Assembly (NCBI RefSeq): GCF_022965805.1
Contig: NC_133109.1
Span: forward strand, 6,425,869 to 6,489,868
Length of the DNA: 64,000 nt
Reading direction: 5' to 3'
From: Primulina eburnea
Lineage: Eukaryota > Streptophyta > Magnoliopsida > Lamiales > Gesneriaceae
The stretch's first letter is position 1; each line of letters starts with the position of its first letter. A program made the position numbers and the translations under genes. The notes beneath the pieces were generated by a model that saw only the letters and a program-made list of their open reading frames with translations, made no database searches and had not been told where the DNA came from. Shown one piece after another: positions 36,550 to 48,599 of this stretch.

Positions 36550-37244
36550 TTCTTCACTTTTAATATGTTGTTTAAACTTGTGGCTTTTGATCAATCATTG
36601 AGCAAATATTGGGCTTCCAAATTTTCCGGCCTTAAGATTGCATGTCTTTCATCCACTATATTTCTACAGATACTAAATGCTCGCTCCACTGCAACTGTTG
36701 AAATGGACAAGATAAAATTCTTTTGTTGTTATAGACAAAATTGGATATATTTGTATTTTTTGAGATCATCATCGTAATATGTCGAAAGTTTTTTCATCTG
36801 CATCATTAAAATTAAAAGTGGCGTTAAAATATTATCAAGTTCCACCGGAACTTGAGGATCCTCGTAGACGTTTCACCAGTTCTCTTAATAAAAGTTGTGT
36901 TTTAGTAAGTTTAGATGTTATATTACTAGTGGTAGTGAATTGTGGTTCATGTTGAAAAATTGGTCCATCATATTTAGTGTTATATTTGTTATAAATATCA
37001 TATAAATGAGTTCTATTATTAAACAAAATCAATGAGATAGATGAAACCGTTTCCATAATAGGGGTCTAAAGAATTATAATATAATATTAATATTTATTAT
37101 AAATCGTCTAATTTAAGTCTATGATCTAAAACAAAATCTCATAAAAATATTTCAGAAGTTTCTCAAAAATATTTTTCTCATTTTTCTTTCATGACATAAA
37201 TACATTGAACTAAAGCTGCATCACTAGATTTAGTATGTTCACTA

Positions 37245-37338
<94 letters not shown>

Positions 37339-38040
37339 TTAGAAGTATGATAATAAACATCGGATAATTGACACTATCGTCATTAAAAACTTTTAAAATC
37401 ACAAATACTAGTGCATATGTTTCATTGATTCGAAAACAAATAAATATCACAAGCTTGAACATGTTGATAAAAAATAATAATAAATCTTTATATTCAAAAG
37501 TGGATGATAACAATTTATATATTGAATTCCAACGAGTTGGAACATTTTGTGCAAAATGTTTTGGCATCATACCATTTATTTTGAAAAATTTGTCTCATTG
37601 TTTTATAACTTGGAGATGTGTCCATAAATAATGAATTGCAGTCCTAATTGGTTGAATATGTGATTTTAAATTTTTAGTTCATCTTGAACACAAAAATTTA
37701 AAATATGACATATGCATCTAATATGAATTTTTTTACCACATAGTAATGTTTGACATATTTGAATAAGCTCAATAATACTATAAGTATTTATACTAACATT
37801 ATCAAAATAAATTGAAAAAATTTGAGAAGTTAGATCATATTCTTTAAAATAATAAATATACTGAGAAATATTTTGTCATGTGTGGTTCAATAAAACGTCT
37901 ATGTCCAAGCAATCTTTTTTTAATGTTTCAAGAACTATCAATCCAATGAAATTTATGAAAGGAATATATTGTTCGACAAATACAAAAAATAATGAAAATA
38001 TCAGAATATGATATAAAATAGTGAATTTGTGTTTAATCAG
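36550..38040 (-). pseudogene. hAT transposase relic
   Basis: Minus-strand fragments of a plant BED/hAT transposase. Near 37950-37650 the reading resembles the DNAxNNTxxI...G..FHxRCxxHILN...VQD region. NVPTRWNSIYKLL (about 37545) is the conserved RNase H-fold segment. VSTVAVERAFSICRNIVDE-like sequence near 36690 and RPENLEAQY near 36620 form the C-terminal dimerisation domain. Frames are broken and a (TA)n(TAA)n tract (37248-37334) interrupts it. No terminal repeats were found. hAT transposases cut DNA and leave 8-bp duplications, like the MITEs in this window, but no direct relation is shown. Confidence 0.8.
37248..37334. repeat. (TA)n-(TAA)n microsatellite
   Basis: About 54 bp of TA followed by about 32 bp of TAA/ATA, inside the hAT relic. 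The YIYIYI-type ORF across it is an artefact. Confidence 0.95.
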
Positions 38041-38044
38041 AATT

Positions 38045-38823
38045 AAATTTTGTGCCAGATGTTACAACATCTTGGACAACATGCAACGAAATATTATATT
38101 TTGTAACACAAATTGACTTTAAATAAATAGATGGACAAGATTAAATTTGCACAAGTATAATATTTGTGTGGTGTCTTATGGCAAAAATTAATCACTAGAA
38201 AACCAAACCGTTTACAAAAACCTATCACTAGTGATTATAACAAAAGTCAATTTCTTCAACAAGTTGTGAAAATAAATAGATTTCTAAAACAAATAACCAG
38301 AATAAAACTTTAACAAGAAAGAAAAAGTGTGATTCCAAAAGGGAATCCACGAAAACGATCTTCAGCTAACTTCTTTACGGATGTTGTCTGTAGATGTTCC
38401 CAACATTCAAGGCAACACACGATCACCACTCTTCAACATCAACGGCTTCGAGAATTATTTTTCTCTGAAAATCTCCACTCCGTGTACGTATGTATGATCG
38501 ATATTGAAGCAACCCTTCACCAATGTCCTTGACCTCTTATTTATAGATGAATACTTTTATCTCCACAAGAAAACCTTAGCACAAGGGAAGTAAGAGCTTT
38601 ATTAGGAATAAACTCTTTTTAAACACTAATGTCATATCTCATCAATTCATTATCATAAATAACATATCTTTTTGAATATATTTGAATGATTATCTCATTA
38701 TCTAAGAAAGTCAAATCGTATTAAATATTTACTTAGTCAAAATAACAAGGAAAATATGTTGTTAGGGAAAAATTTTAAGTTAATAAATATATCAATTAAA
38801 TTCGGAAATAATATTTCCTTTCA
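38045..38823 (-). repeat. Copia-3 3' LTR (left end uncertain)
   Basis: On the minus strand the polypurine tract AAAAAGGGGAGAT is followed by TGAAAGGAAATATT at 38823, the LTR start. A TATAAATAAGAG box is at about 38540 (minus). The motif pair GTTGTCTGTAGATGTTCCCAA is split at 38385-38410, and a second copy of the motif at about 38050-38075 may lie near the LTR end. The left boundary is my estimate. Confidence 0.55.
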
Positions 38824-38836
38824 ATCTCCCCTTTTT
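38824..38836 (-). promoter_or_regulatory. Copia-3 polypurine tract
   Basis: AAAAAGGGGAGAT on the minus strand, directly before the LTR start. Further G-rich purine runs occur nearby (about 38895 and 38920), consistent with the multiple polypurine tracts known from Sireviruses. Confidence 0.7.
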
Positions 38837-39136
38837 ACCTTTCTTGGACAAAATGAGATCAGACACATATATCCTTGTTAACTCAAATCAACTCCCCTTG
38901 AGTTGGAGAATTTCTCTCCCCCTGAATAAAATATTGTTAGCAAGGGTGTTGTTAGTAGTGTTGGCAACATTCAGAACAACACCTGCACCATTTCATTAGT
39001 AGTTCACTCAGTAAAGATATCAGGTGCAGAGAGAAACATAAGAAATATGATTACACACCAGGAAGCATGTATAAGGAACTAACACAAAAACAAGATAACT
39101 AAAACCAAATAAATAGAACCAGAAACAAGAACATAT

Positions 39137-40898
39137 TCAATAATCATCATCCTCCTCTTCATCATCACTGTCATCCTCGTCACTGTCATCATCCTTGGTC
39201 CCTGATGGACCAGCATCCGTTTGATCATCTCTTTTTTTTGGTCCGAGAAAGACACCTACCTCCAAGATGAGCCTGAGGTCGGCAGCCAAATCCTCATAAT
39301 ATGCCAAGTCTGCCTTAGCCTGGGAGATCTTTATAAGAGCATGATCAAGGTGAGCCTGAACTCCAGCAACGGTAATCTTCACATAACCATCTTTTGGTCG
39401 ATGAGAGGTGGAACTGGTAAAAGGCCCAGAAGTAGGAGGTGCTGTGGTAGAGTCGATCCAGGGAAGGTCAATCTTTCTTTTTCCCTTGAAGAGAGCAGGG
39501 ACGATCTTCAGTAATTCACTGGCATTTGTGGAGTGTTATGTGATGTCCTTAATGAACCCTTGTGACTCCAAGATGCCATAAATGAGAGAGGGAAATGGGA
39601 GCTTGGATGACTTCAATCCTCCATGTGCATACTACATAATTGTATAAAAGACCAGACGCCAAAAATTCAAGGTGCAGTTGCCAATGGCAAAAAGGGTCAG
39701 TGCCTGAGACTTAGTGACCACCGTGGTGTTGGTGGTTGGGGTCCAGTTTCGAATGACGATCTTGCGAAGGACTGAGTACGGGGACGTAAGATTGGTAGCA
39801 GAGACCTTTTCGGGATAACCAGGGAACTGACGAATCACTCCACCATTCAAGGTGGAAATCACATCATTAAGGTCCGGTGGAGGACCTTCAGCAATTACAG
39901 GTGTGTTGTAGTAATCATTGATGATCTGTTGCTCAAAGTTGTACACCCTGTTCCGTACAAAAACTCGGCCAAATTTGGCCGATCACACATCACTGACGCT
40001 GGGTGAAAGGTTGGCGTAGAATTCAAGTACCACTTGACGGCAATAGGGAAGTGCAGAAGAGACGGTAGAGAACAGTCCGCAGGATTTGAGATACTCGATT
40101 AGATTCTTGCGAGAGAAGGCTTCCATGTCAGCATTTCGTTCTTCAATAAGAGCTTGGTTGGCGTAGAGGGACCAGTTTGAAAATGCCTCCTCTATATAGA
40201 ACATGTTGTTGAAACTGCTTGACATGTCATAATCGCTGAGGTGGATGTTGTCCAAGGAGATCTTGTCATCTGATACAACATCCATAGGGGCAGGTGCATC
40301 AACAGGTATTGTATCAACAGAGGCACTGGAGTCTTCAGAAGCAATGGAGCCAGATGGTCGTGTAGCTTGTTGGCTCTTTAGTTTGGCCTAAATTGGGCCA
40401 ACGTGATTTACTCATCACGAGGTGGTGAGGACATTGGTTGGAGGAGGAGACGGTGCGTCCGTAGCAGACTTAGTGGAGTCACCGGAGGAATCACTGCTAT
40501 CTGGGGGCGAAGGAACTGTCTTCGTACGGGCCAAAAACTCATAATCTCCATCAGCATAGTCATCACCCGAGGTGTGCTCAGGGTCAGCAAGTGAAAGTCG
40601 GCTCGTCCCCTCACCCTTTCGACGGAATCGCTTTGAGGTGGTCAAATCAGGGTTATACCTTGCCTGTCTTTTGGATTGACGAACTTGCTGGCGCAGAGGA
40701 TTGAACACTTGAATTATTGGTGGATTATCAAACATCAAGAGCATTCCTGGTTCGCCCGGTGCGATTAATTCCAGTGGTGTGGGTTCATCTGTAACATGGA
40801 CGATTTCCATGGAGGGCTCTACAGGAGATGTTGTTGCAGATGTTGGTGAGGGAGAGGCAACTTCGAATATTGTGATGATCGTATCTCTTTCTTGCCAT
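39137..40898 (-). pseudogene. Copia-3 third ORF (post-pol), degenerate
   Basis: Fragments on the minus strand from a likely ATG at 40898 (MARKRYDHHN) onward: a Pro/Ser-rich N-terminal part with basic patches; a middle part with LEFYANLSPSVSDV (about 40010) and VRNRVYNFEQQIINDYYNTP (about 39940); then ALTLFAIGNCTLNF; and a C-terminal coiled-coil (KITVAGVQAHLDHALIKISQ) with a poly-acidic tail ending at 39137. The FYANL...V.NRVYNF pattern resembles the core of the third ORFs of Copia-4 and the Athila-like element. Several stops and frame changes break it. Function unknown. Confidence 0.72.
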
Positions 40899-41083
40899 TT
40901 GCACGAGATAAGTTGCAAATAAGGAGAAGAATCGAAAAATTGGGGGAAAAAATTCACAGAGAGAAGTTGCGAGAAGATGGTACGGAAATTCAAGAAACAA
41001 TTAGGCAGATGATGATGAATTAGGCAGTGTAAATAAATGGGATAAGCACGAATGAACAATGCAACGGTAACAAAATCAAACAA

Positions 41084-42034
41084 TCAAATGAGCCCAAACA
41101 GCAAAAAGAAATAATCCACTCCATAGAATTTCTCCCAACGGTAAGAAAATAACGACACTGTTTAAGAGCTTAACACCTTTTCAGAAATTACTGAGACAAT
41201 TTGAGACTAACAACTTTTCAAAATTTCCAGAAATAACTCCACATCGAATTTTAGCACCACTGGACATCAAAGATCACATAAAATAGAAATTGTCGCAAAG
41301 TCTGGATTTTCACCGAATTTTACTTTGTTGAAATACTCATGTCCTTTTGGCACAGTAATATTCACGATGATATGTTTATGCATGACCTATTTATGCCTAA
41401 TAATAGAATGTAACAAAACATAGAAACATGAAACAAGTATGAGATATGTTTACAGATGAGGTGTTGTCACAAATGTTGGCAACATCTTCATCAACACGTC
41501 CAATTCCTGAAAATAATTTTGATTTTTCCTCACACTTAGGAGCTTAACTATTTTCTGATCATATAAGTGGTAGCTCCCACACTAGAAGAACAGTATTCAA
41601 TGGACTCCTCTAGGTAGTTTTTTTTCATTTTCTTCTATTTCTGTTAATATTTAGAAGGGGTAGCTCCCACACTTAAAATACAGCCTTCATTGGGCTACTT
41701 TAGGCAGCTTTTTCCATCTTTCATTCTAATCACAGACCCAAAAATATTAATGATTATACTTTAGTCTCTCGAGTTACTTGTCACATTGATTAGAGTTAAA
41801 TGACCATTCTTGAAATCCTTAGTGACAAAGTTCACATGTATAGGTGTGAAGTTTTTAGAATGTAACAAGGAATTGTAAGTGCATCAGAAAACTATGCTAC
41901 ACAGTTTCAACACAACATATCACAGTATGTATGTAATACAGTATGCCTAAGTCCTAAATGTACATATGCAAATTAGATGTTGTCCGAGATGTTGTAACAT
42001 CTGAGACAACAATCCAATAATGATTAGGCAGAAC
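41084..42034. other. Copia-3 spacer between pol and third ORF
   Basis: No coding potential. Contains two copies of the element's ATGTTG..CAACATC motif (about 41463-41500 and 41980-42015) and two copies of a GGTAGCTCCCACAC phrase (about 41567 and 41660). Confidence 0.6.
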
Positions 42035-42847
42035 ACATGCTGAGAGATTTCCTAAGGTTGGAAAATCTCTCAAAATCTAATGCTTTGGTGAATATGTAGG
42101 CCAGTTGGTTTTTGTATCAACAAACTCCATCCGAATCAATCTTTCTCTACAAGATCTCGAACAAAATGATGTCTTATGTCAATGTGCTTTGTTCGAGAGT
42201 GTTGTACTAGATTTTTTGAAATGTTAATAGCACTAGAATTATCACAGTACATAACTAAGGGTTCACTCTTAAGCTCATAATCTTCTATCATTTGATTCAT
42301 CCACAAAAGTTGAGTGCAACTACTTCCAGCTGTCACATATTCAGATTCAGCAGTTGAAAGTGAAACACAGTTCTGTTTTCTACTATGCCATGAGATCAAA
42401 TTATTTCCAAGATAAAAACAGCCCCTAGAAGTACTTTTTCTATCATCTAAATCCCCAGCCCAATAAGCATCTGAGAACCCTACTAAATTCGAGTAGGTTT
42501 CGTTTGTATACCATAATCCTAAGTCAATGGTTCCGGCTATGTATCGTAGGTACGTTTTACGACTGTTAAGTGAGAAATCTTAGGATTAGATTGTAATCTA
42601 GCACACAAACAAACACTAAACATTAAGTCAGGGCGGCTAGCAGTCAAGTCTAAGATACTTCCTATGATGCTGCGATATAGGGTCTTGCCAACATTTTCTG
42701 CAGCATCGTCTTTGGATAATTTTTCATTTGAGCCCATAGGTGTCTTCATGTGCTTGGTGTTCTCATTAGAAAATTTTTTTATCAGATTTTTGTTATACTT
42801 ACTTTGGCATAAAAAGATGTCATCATGCATTTGTTTGATTTGCAAGC
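42035..42847 (-). pseudogene. Copia-3 RT C-terminus and RNase H
   Basis: QIKQMHDDIFLCQSKYNKNL, SIIGSILDLTASRPDLMFSV and RNase H segments WHSRKQNCVSLSTAESEYV, YCDNSSAINISKN and HSRTKHIDIRHHFVRD, in at least three frames with stops. The upstream half is at 51907-54303. Confidence 0.9.
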
Positions 42848-43009
42848 TGTTACGCCTTAAACGCATACAAATCTCGAGGATGAGATTAATGTTTTTAATG
42901 CTGTAACATATCCCAAAGTTTTTGTTTTGATGATACCAAAACTTGGCTTAAAAATGTACTAATGTTTTATATTGAGGCATGCAGGAAACTAAGAACAAAG
43001 TTAAGTTCG

Positions 43010-43480
43010 GAAGATCCGAAGTTGGTTCGGACGTTCCGAAAAGGTGCCGATCAGAAGCAAAGTGGAAGCTGTTCGGAAGCTGCGAGGAGCCAGTTCGGAC
43101 GGTCCGAAGACGTGATCGGACGTTCCGAACACAAGCAATCAAATCACTTGAATGCGGAGACAAATTGATCTGACTGATTGATTGAGTAAGATTTCGGACG
43201 CTACGAAGGACATGATCGGACGCTACGAAGTGTTGAAGATTTCAAATCTCTGGAAACGCGGGAATGTTCGGACGGTACGAACTTGAGTTCGGACCTTCCG
43301 AAGATGTTCACACACTGTCTGAAAGAACTGTTCGGAAGATACGAAGTTTGATCGGTCCCTCCGAAGCACATGTTCGGACCCTACGAAGCCAAGAACGGAC
43401 GATCCGAAGTCATCCCAGAATTACGCAAATTGATTTCAATCACATCGGACGTTCCGAAGCATAAACAGAAGATCCGAACC
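43010..43480 (+). repeat. Cluster of TTCGGAC..TCCGAA palindromes in Copia-4 U3
   Basis: About 15 copies of a 14-15-bp motif, left half TTCGGA or ATCGGA, right half TCCGAA or TACGAA, spacer 2-4 nt, spaced roughly 20-45 bp apart. It ends about 20 bp upstream of the TATA box. Palindromic motif clusters before the promoter have been described for Sireviruses. The motif itself is element-specific here. Confidence 0.9.
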
Positions 43481-43497
43481 TTGGCGTCCAAGACTAG

Positions 43498-43508
43498 TAT
43501 AAATAGGC
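43498..43508 (+). promoter_or_regulatory. TATA box of Copia-4 5' LTR
   Basis: TATAAATAGGC right after the palindrome cluster. The same 11 bases occur at 49088-49098 before the third ORF and at 51404-51414 in the 3' LTR. Confidence 0.8.
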
Positions 43509-44002
43509 CTTTGAGGATGCATTTTCAATCATCCCACTCCACTCTCTCTTGTCTCTTACAAAGCTTTCTACTATCTCTTGTGTGCGTTGATTAAAAGAGT
43601 TGTAATATCAAAAGAGTTGTAGAAAAAGAGTGAAAGTAATACTCTCGAGTGGGTTGTAAAGTTCGTGGCTATCCTTGGAGCCCTCAAGGCCAAGTAGACG
43701 CATCGAGGCGTGGTTGTAAAAGCTAGCTTGGAGCTCCTAAAGCCAAGTCGATATAGTGATACCTCGATCCTCATCGAGAAGGGGAGACGTAGACGATTCT
43801 TCGTCGAACTTCCATAAACATCTCTATCCCTCTTTACTTTACGCATTTACTTTACTACGCATTTATTTTACGCACTTACTTTACGCATTCATTTTATTTG
43901 TGATTGTCCCTCAAGTCTTCCGCTTGCAATTTTTGCAAACTCGTTTTAAAAACGCTAAAGGGCCTAAAAGAACCTATTCACCCCCCCTTTAGGTTCTTCA
44001 AG

Positions 44003-44014
44003 TGGTATCAGAGC
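44003..44014 (+). promoter_or_regulatory. Copia-4 primer binding site (initiator tRNA-Met)
   Basis: TGGTATCAGAGC two bases after the 5' LTR. Confidence 0.95.
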
Positions 44015-44036
44015 AAGGTTTTTCAAAATCTTTTAA

Positions 44037-45587
44037 ATGGCCAATCTAGCAAGCGAGTATGCCCAAGGACAATCCACAAATCATCCCCCTCTTTTCAATG
44101 GTACTAAGTACGGATATTGGAAAAATAGAATATCTCTATACATCCAATCCGTCGATTACGACCTTTGGAAAATAACGGTGAAAGGTCCCTATATCCCCAT
44201 GAAAACGGTGGATAATAAGGAAATTCCTAAGGGAATGGATGACTTCACCAAGGACGATATGAAACTTATCTCTCAAAATGCTAAAGCTATGAATATTCTT
44301 CATTGTTCTCTAGATATGAATGAATACAACCGAATCTCGGCTTGCACCTCCGCCAAAGAGATTTGGGACAAATTGGAGATTTGCCATGAGGGAACCAATC
44401 AAGTCAAAGAAACGAAGATAGACCTTCTCCAACTCAAGTACGAGACCTTTGAGATGGAACCCAAGGAAGATATCGACACCATGTTTCGGCGGCTCACCCA
44501 AATCATCAATGAGCTTGCCCAACTTGGTGAGAACTACCCAACTAAACAAGTGTGGAGGAGAGCCCTTCGAGCATTACCGGCGGAATGGGATGCAAAGCGC
44601 ACGGCTATCATTGAATCCAACAAGGGAGATGCGGCATCCTACGACCTTGATCAACTTCATGGGACCCTAAAGACCCATGAACTTGAAGTATCTACCCGGA
44701 AGGAGACAAAGAAAGATGACGATAAAGTAAAGGCGAAAGGGATCGCCTTGACCAGTCAACTTGAAGATAGCGACGATGAAGAAATGGCACTCCTTACTAG
44801 AAAGTTCAAAAGATTCATGCGGAGTTCCAACTTCAACAAGAAAGACAAAAAGTTTGAGAAGGAAGTGACCTGCTACAACTGTCAACAAAAGGGTCACTAT
44901 GCAAACGAGTGTCCCTCCAAGAAGAAGGCCGGCAAAGACAAGAAAAAGGCCCTTCTAGCCACGTGGAGCGACAGCGACAACGAAGAGGAGTCTACCCTAT
45001 GCTTCATGGCGAAGGAAGATCATCTGACCGACTCGGATGACGACGAGGTACCCTCTTACGATGAATTACTCTCCGCTTACACTAGTATGTACAATAAGGC
45101 TAAGTCACTTAGAAATGAGAATAAGCAACTTAAAACTGAACTAGAAGCTAGGATGCATGACAACACTAAGCTCAAGACAAACCTAAGAGACTTAGAGAAA
45201 GCCTTCAACAAGTTCAATGTGAGTAGCGGTAAACTAGAAAACCTCTTGAGCATGCAAAGGTGTAACTTCGACAAAGGAGGTCTAGGATATGAAAAGAAAT
45301 CAGTCAACTTCGCTAGTCTTATCGCAAAGGCAAAACCAAGAACACCACCAACATGCACTTACTGTTGTAAGATAGGCCACATAAGACCTAAATGCAAGAA
45401 ACTTAGACACCAACACAACAAGAATAGTTATTGGAAATGGATCCCCAAATGCCCAACTACTACTAACCTCAAAGGACCCAAAGAAACGGGTACCAACTAT
45501 CAAACTGTATCTCAACCTTGTAGGGACAAAGGGGAGACAAGTCATCGAGCACTTGGTATCTTGACAGTGGATGCTCTCGACACATGA
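44037..45587 (+). CDS. Copia-4 gag polyprotein (intact frame)
   Basis: 516 residues. N-terminal gag/UBN2 domain (PLFNGTKYGYWKNRISLYI, residues about 18-36; YNRISACTSAKEIWDKL; ALRALPAEWDAKR), then a lysine-rich linker, zinc knuckle CYNCQQKGHYANEC (about residue 280), an acidic serine-rich segment, a coiled-coil (about 340-410) and a second Cys/His cluster CTYCCKIGHIRPKC. The ORF ends at 45587 after overlapping the pol frame (open from 45524) by about 64 nt. Pol is in the -1 frame. Gag packages element RNA into virus-like particles in the cytoplasm. It is the best preserved gag in the window. Confidence 0.92.
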   Translation: MANLASEYAQGQSTNHPPLFNGTKYGYWKNRISLYIQSVDYDLWKITVKGPYIPMKTVDNKEIPKGMDDFTKDDMKLISQNAKAMNILHCSLDMNEYNRISACTSAKEIWDKLEICHEGTNQVKETKIDLLQLKYETFEMEPKEDIDTMFRRLTQIINELAQLGENYPTKQVWRRALRALPAEWDAKRTAIIESNKGDAASYDLDQLHGTLKTHELEVSTRKETKKDDDKVKAKGIALTSQLEDSDDEEMALLTRKFKRFMRSSNFNKKDKKFEKEVTCYNCQQKGHYANECPSKKKAGKDKKKALLATWSDSDNEEESTLCFMAKEDHLTDSDDDEVPSYDELLSAYTSMYNKAKSLRNENKQLKTELEARMHDNTKLKTNLRDLEKAFNKFNVSSGKLENLLSMQRCNFDKGGLGYEKKSVNFASLIAKAKPRTPPTCTYCCKIGHIRPKCKKLRHQHNKNSYWKWIPKCPTTTNLKGPKETGTNYQTVSQPCRDKGETSHRALGILTVDALDT

Positions 45588-48574
45588 CGGGAGAAAAGAA
45601 GCTGTTACAATCCATTCGACCAAAAGAAAAGGGATCGGTGACCTTCGGAGACAACAGCAAAGGGATCATAGAAGGCATCGGCTCAATAGGTATATCTAAC
45701 TCTACTATTATTGATGATGTACTTCTTGTGAAAGGGCTTAAACATAACCTCCTAAGCATTAGTCAATTGTGCGATAGGGGTTATGAAGTCAAATTCACAC
45801 CACACGATTGCACTGTATCACTCACAACTGACAAAACCATTAGTTTCAAAGGTTATAGAAGTGAAAATGTTTACAAGGTCGATTTAAAGATTTTATCTTT
45901 TTCAAAAATAAAAAGCCTTGTAACATTAAATGTTGATGACAACATTCTTTGGCATAGACGACTTGGTCATGTTGGGATGAGCACCATAGAAAAACTTTTA
46001 AAACTTGACCTAGTTTCCGGAATGCCAAAGCTGAATTTAAAATTAGATTCTTTTTGTGATGCTTGTCAACTTGGTAAACACACAAAGGAATCTTTCAAAA
46101 ATAAAAATTTTGTATCCACTTCTATGCCCCTTGAATTACTTCACCTAGATTTATGTGGTCCCTCGAGGACAACTAGTCTAGGAGGAAAATCTTATGCTTT
46201 TGTCATTGTAGATGATTTTTCACGTTTTACTTGGACATTGTTTTTAGCCCACAAAAATGATGCCTTTGATCATTTCAAAATTTTTGTCAAAAAGGTTGAA
46301 AATGAGAAAAATCTTTTGATCAAACAAATCCGTAGTGACCACGGAACGGAATTTCAAAATGAAAATTTTTCAATTTTTTGTCAAAGCAAAGGCATTGGTC
46401 ACAACTTTTCTTGTCCTAGAACTCCTCAACAAAACGGTGTCGTTGAGAGGAAGAATAGGACCCTAGTAGAGATTGCAAGGACCATGCTATATGAGCATTC
46501 TCTACCAAAATATTTTTGGGCTGAAGCAATGAGTTCTGCTTGTTACATCATCAATCGCGTATCAATAAGGCCAATTCTCAAGAAAACTCCATACGAACTA
46601 TGGAGAGGGAGAAAGCCTAACATTTCTTACTTCCGCGCTTTTGGATCAAAATGCTTCATCCACAACAATGGTAAGGACAACCTGGGTAAGTTCGATGCTA
46701 AATCGGACAAAGGTATCTTTCTTGGTTACTCTACTTCTAGCAAAGCATATAGAGTCTTTAATAAACGTACTTTACTAGTTGAAGAATCTATTCATGTCAT
46801 ATTTGATGAAACTAACCCTTGCTTGCCTAGAACTGTTGTTTCTGATGATGATGATATAGATATCCTTGGCGAAAAGTTGGAGTCCACAAGCCTAGATGAT
46901 GTTCCTAAAGATCAAGAGGACGCACCTCTTCCGAAGGAGTGGACTACACACAAGGATCATCCCATGGACCTCATCATTGGTAGCCCATCGAAGGGAGTAT
47001 CTACTCGCTCTTCTAATATGTGCAATTATCTTGCTTTTCTTTCTCACATAGAGCCTAAGAACATAGAAGAAGCTTTACTTGATGATTCTTGGATTATTGC
47101 TATGCAAGATGAACTAAATGAATTTAGAAGGAATAAAGTTTGGAATCTTGTACCTAGACCCACTGATAGACCTGTCATAGGAACTAAATGGGTATTTAGG
47201 AACAAGTTAGATGAGCATGGTACAATCACTAGAAATAAAGCTAGGCTAGTAGCTAAATGATATAGTCAAGAAGAGGGAATTGATTATGATGAGACTTATG
47301 CCCCTGTCGCTAGACTAGAATCCATTCGCATGCTACTTGCTTTTGCTTGCTCTAGAGACTTTAAATTGTTTCAAATGGATGTTAAAAGTGCTTTTCTTAA
47401 TGGTGATTTGAAAGAAGAAGTGTATGTTGAGCAACCTATTGGTTTTGAAGATGTGCACTTATCTGATTATGTGTATAAACTTGATAAGGCTTTGTATGGT
47501 TTGAAACAAGCTCCTAGAGCTTGGTATGAGAAATTATCTACCTTTTTGCTGTCTAATGGTTTTTGTAGAGGTAAAGTTGATATTACCTTGTTTACCTTGA
47601 CTAAAGACAATGATTTGCTGATAGTACAAATATATGTAGATGATATTATTTTTGGTGCTACTAATGAACACTTGTGTAGAGATTTTTCTAAGCTTATGCA
47701 TGATCACTTTGAGATGAGCATGATGGGCGAACTCAACTACTTCCTTGGTCTCCAAATCAAGCAATGCAAGGATGGTTTCTTTGTCAACCAAGGGAAGTAC
47801 ATCAAGGATATGCTAAAAAAGTTTGGGATGGAGTCTTCCAAAGCCTCATCCACACCTATGAGCACGACAGTCAGACTCGACAAAGATGAGGGAGGTAAAC
47901 CTGTTGACCAAAAGTTATTTCGTAGCATGATTGGCTCCCTACTCTATGCGACTGCTAGTAGACCTGACATTATGTTTAGTGTTTGCTTGTGTGCACGATT
48001 TCAATCATGTCCAAAGGAATCACACTTATTCGCCTTAAAACGCATTTTCAAATATCTTTCAAATACTCCAAATCTCGGATTATGGTATTCTAAGAACTCA
48101 TTTTTCGATTTAAAAGCTTACTGTGATGCCGACTTTGGAGGATATAAGGTGGATAGAAAGAGCACTAGTGGAACTTGTTTCTTTTTGGGAAATTGCTTGG
48201 TGTCATGGTTTTCTAAAAAGCAAAACTGTGTTGCACTTTCAACGACCGAGGCCGAGTATATGGCTGCCGGTAGTTGTTGTGCACAAATTCTTTGGATGAA
48301 GTATCAATTACTCGACTATGGTGTTACTTTTTCAAAAATTCCAATCTTTTGTGATAATACAAGCACCATATGTCTAACAAAGAATCCAGTTCAACATTCT
48401 CGTACTAAACATATTGACATTCGACATCATTTCATTCGTGATCACATTGAGCAAAATGATGTTGAACTTCACTATGTTGACACCAAGAATCAAATTGCTG
48501 ATATTTTTACAAAACCACTAGATGAATCTACTTTTACTCGTTTGCGTGGTGAACTTGGCATGATTGAGTTGTAA
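45524..48574 (+). pseudogene. Copia-4 pol (one internal stop, -1 to gag)
   Basis: Open from just after a TAG (45521-45523). Protease DSGCSRHMTG at 45563; GAG-pre-integrase (LWHRRLGHVG, CDACQLGKHT); integrase (LDLCGPSRT, SDHGTEFQNE, PQQNGVVERKNRT); RT ([26 protein letters not shown] at 47633); RNase H (YCDADFGGYK, TTEAEYMAAG, DNTSTICL), ending ADIFTKPLDE...IEL at 48574. A single in-frame TGA at 47258-47260 splits RT in the conserved LVAxGxxQ region. Everything else is open. The -1 offset from gag may be mutation or a recoding site; no canonical slippery heptamer was found in the overlap. Confidence 0.93.
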
Positions 48575-48599
48575 ACACTAGTCGAATACTCTCGTACAT

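Larger units (their letters stand above)
38045..42847 (-). mobile_element. Copia-3, left part (3' half of an old Sirevirus-like element)
   Basis: The downstream half of a minus-strand Copia element split by Copia-4: RT C-terminus and RNase H (42847-42035), spacer, a third ORF (40898-39137), polypurine tracts and the 3' LTR (38823 to about 38045). The split falls exactly within the RT segment FFLGL/QIKQ, with CAAGC repeated on both sides of Copia-4. The 5' LTR is outside the window, so the left LTR edge cannot be set by comparison. Confidence 0.88.
42848..44000 (+). repeat. Copia-4 5' LTR
   Basis: TGTTACGCC...TTCTTCA, 1153 bp. U3 (about 43010-43480) contains about 15 short imperfect palindromes of the form TTCGGAC..TCCGAA. 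TATA box at 43498; CACCCCCCC box near 43979. Confidence 0.97.

Noticed and set aside
43010..43480. ORFs across the TTCGGA palindrome cluster
   Set aside because: Frames arise from the repeated motif, are LTR sequence, and recur identically in the 3' LTR.
45524..45587. Canonical -1 slippery heptamer in the Copia-4 gag-pol overlap
   Set aside because: AAAGGGG is present but not in the reading register needed for X XXY YYZ.
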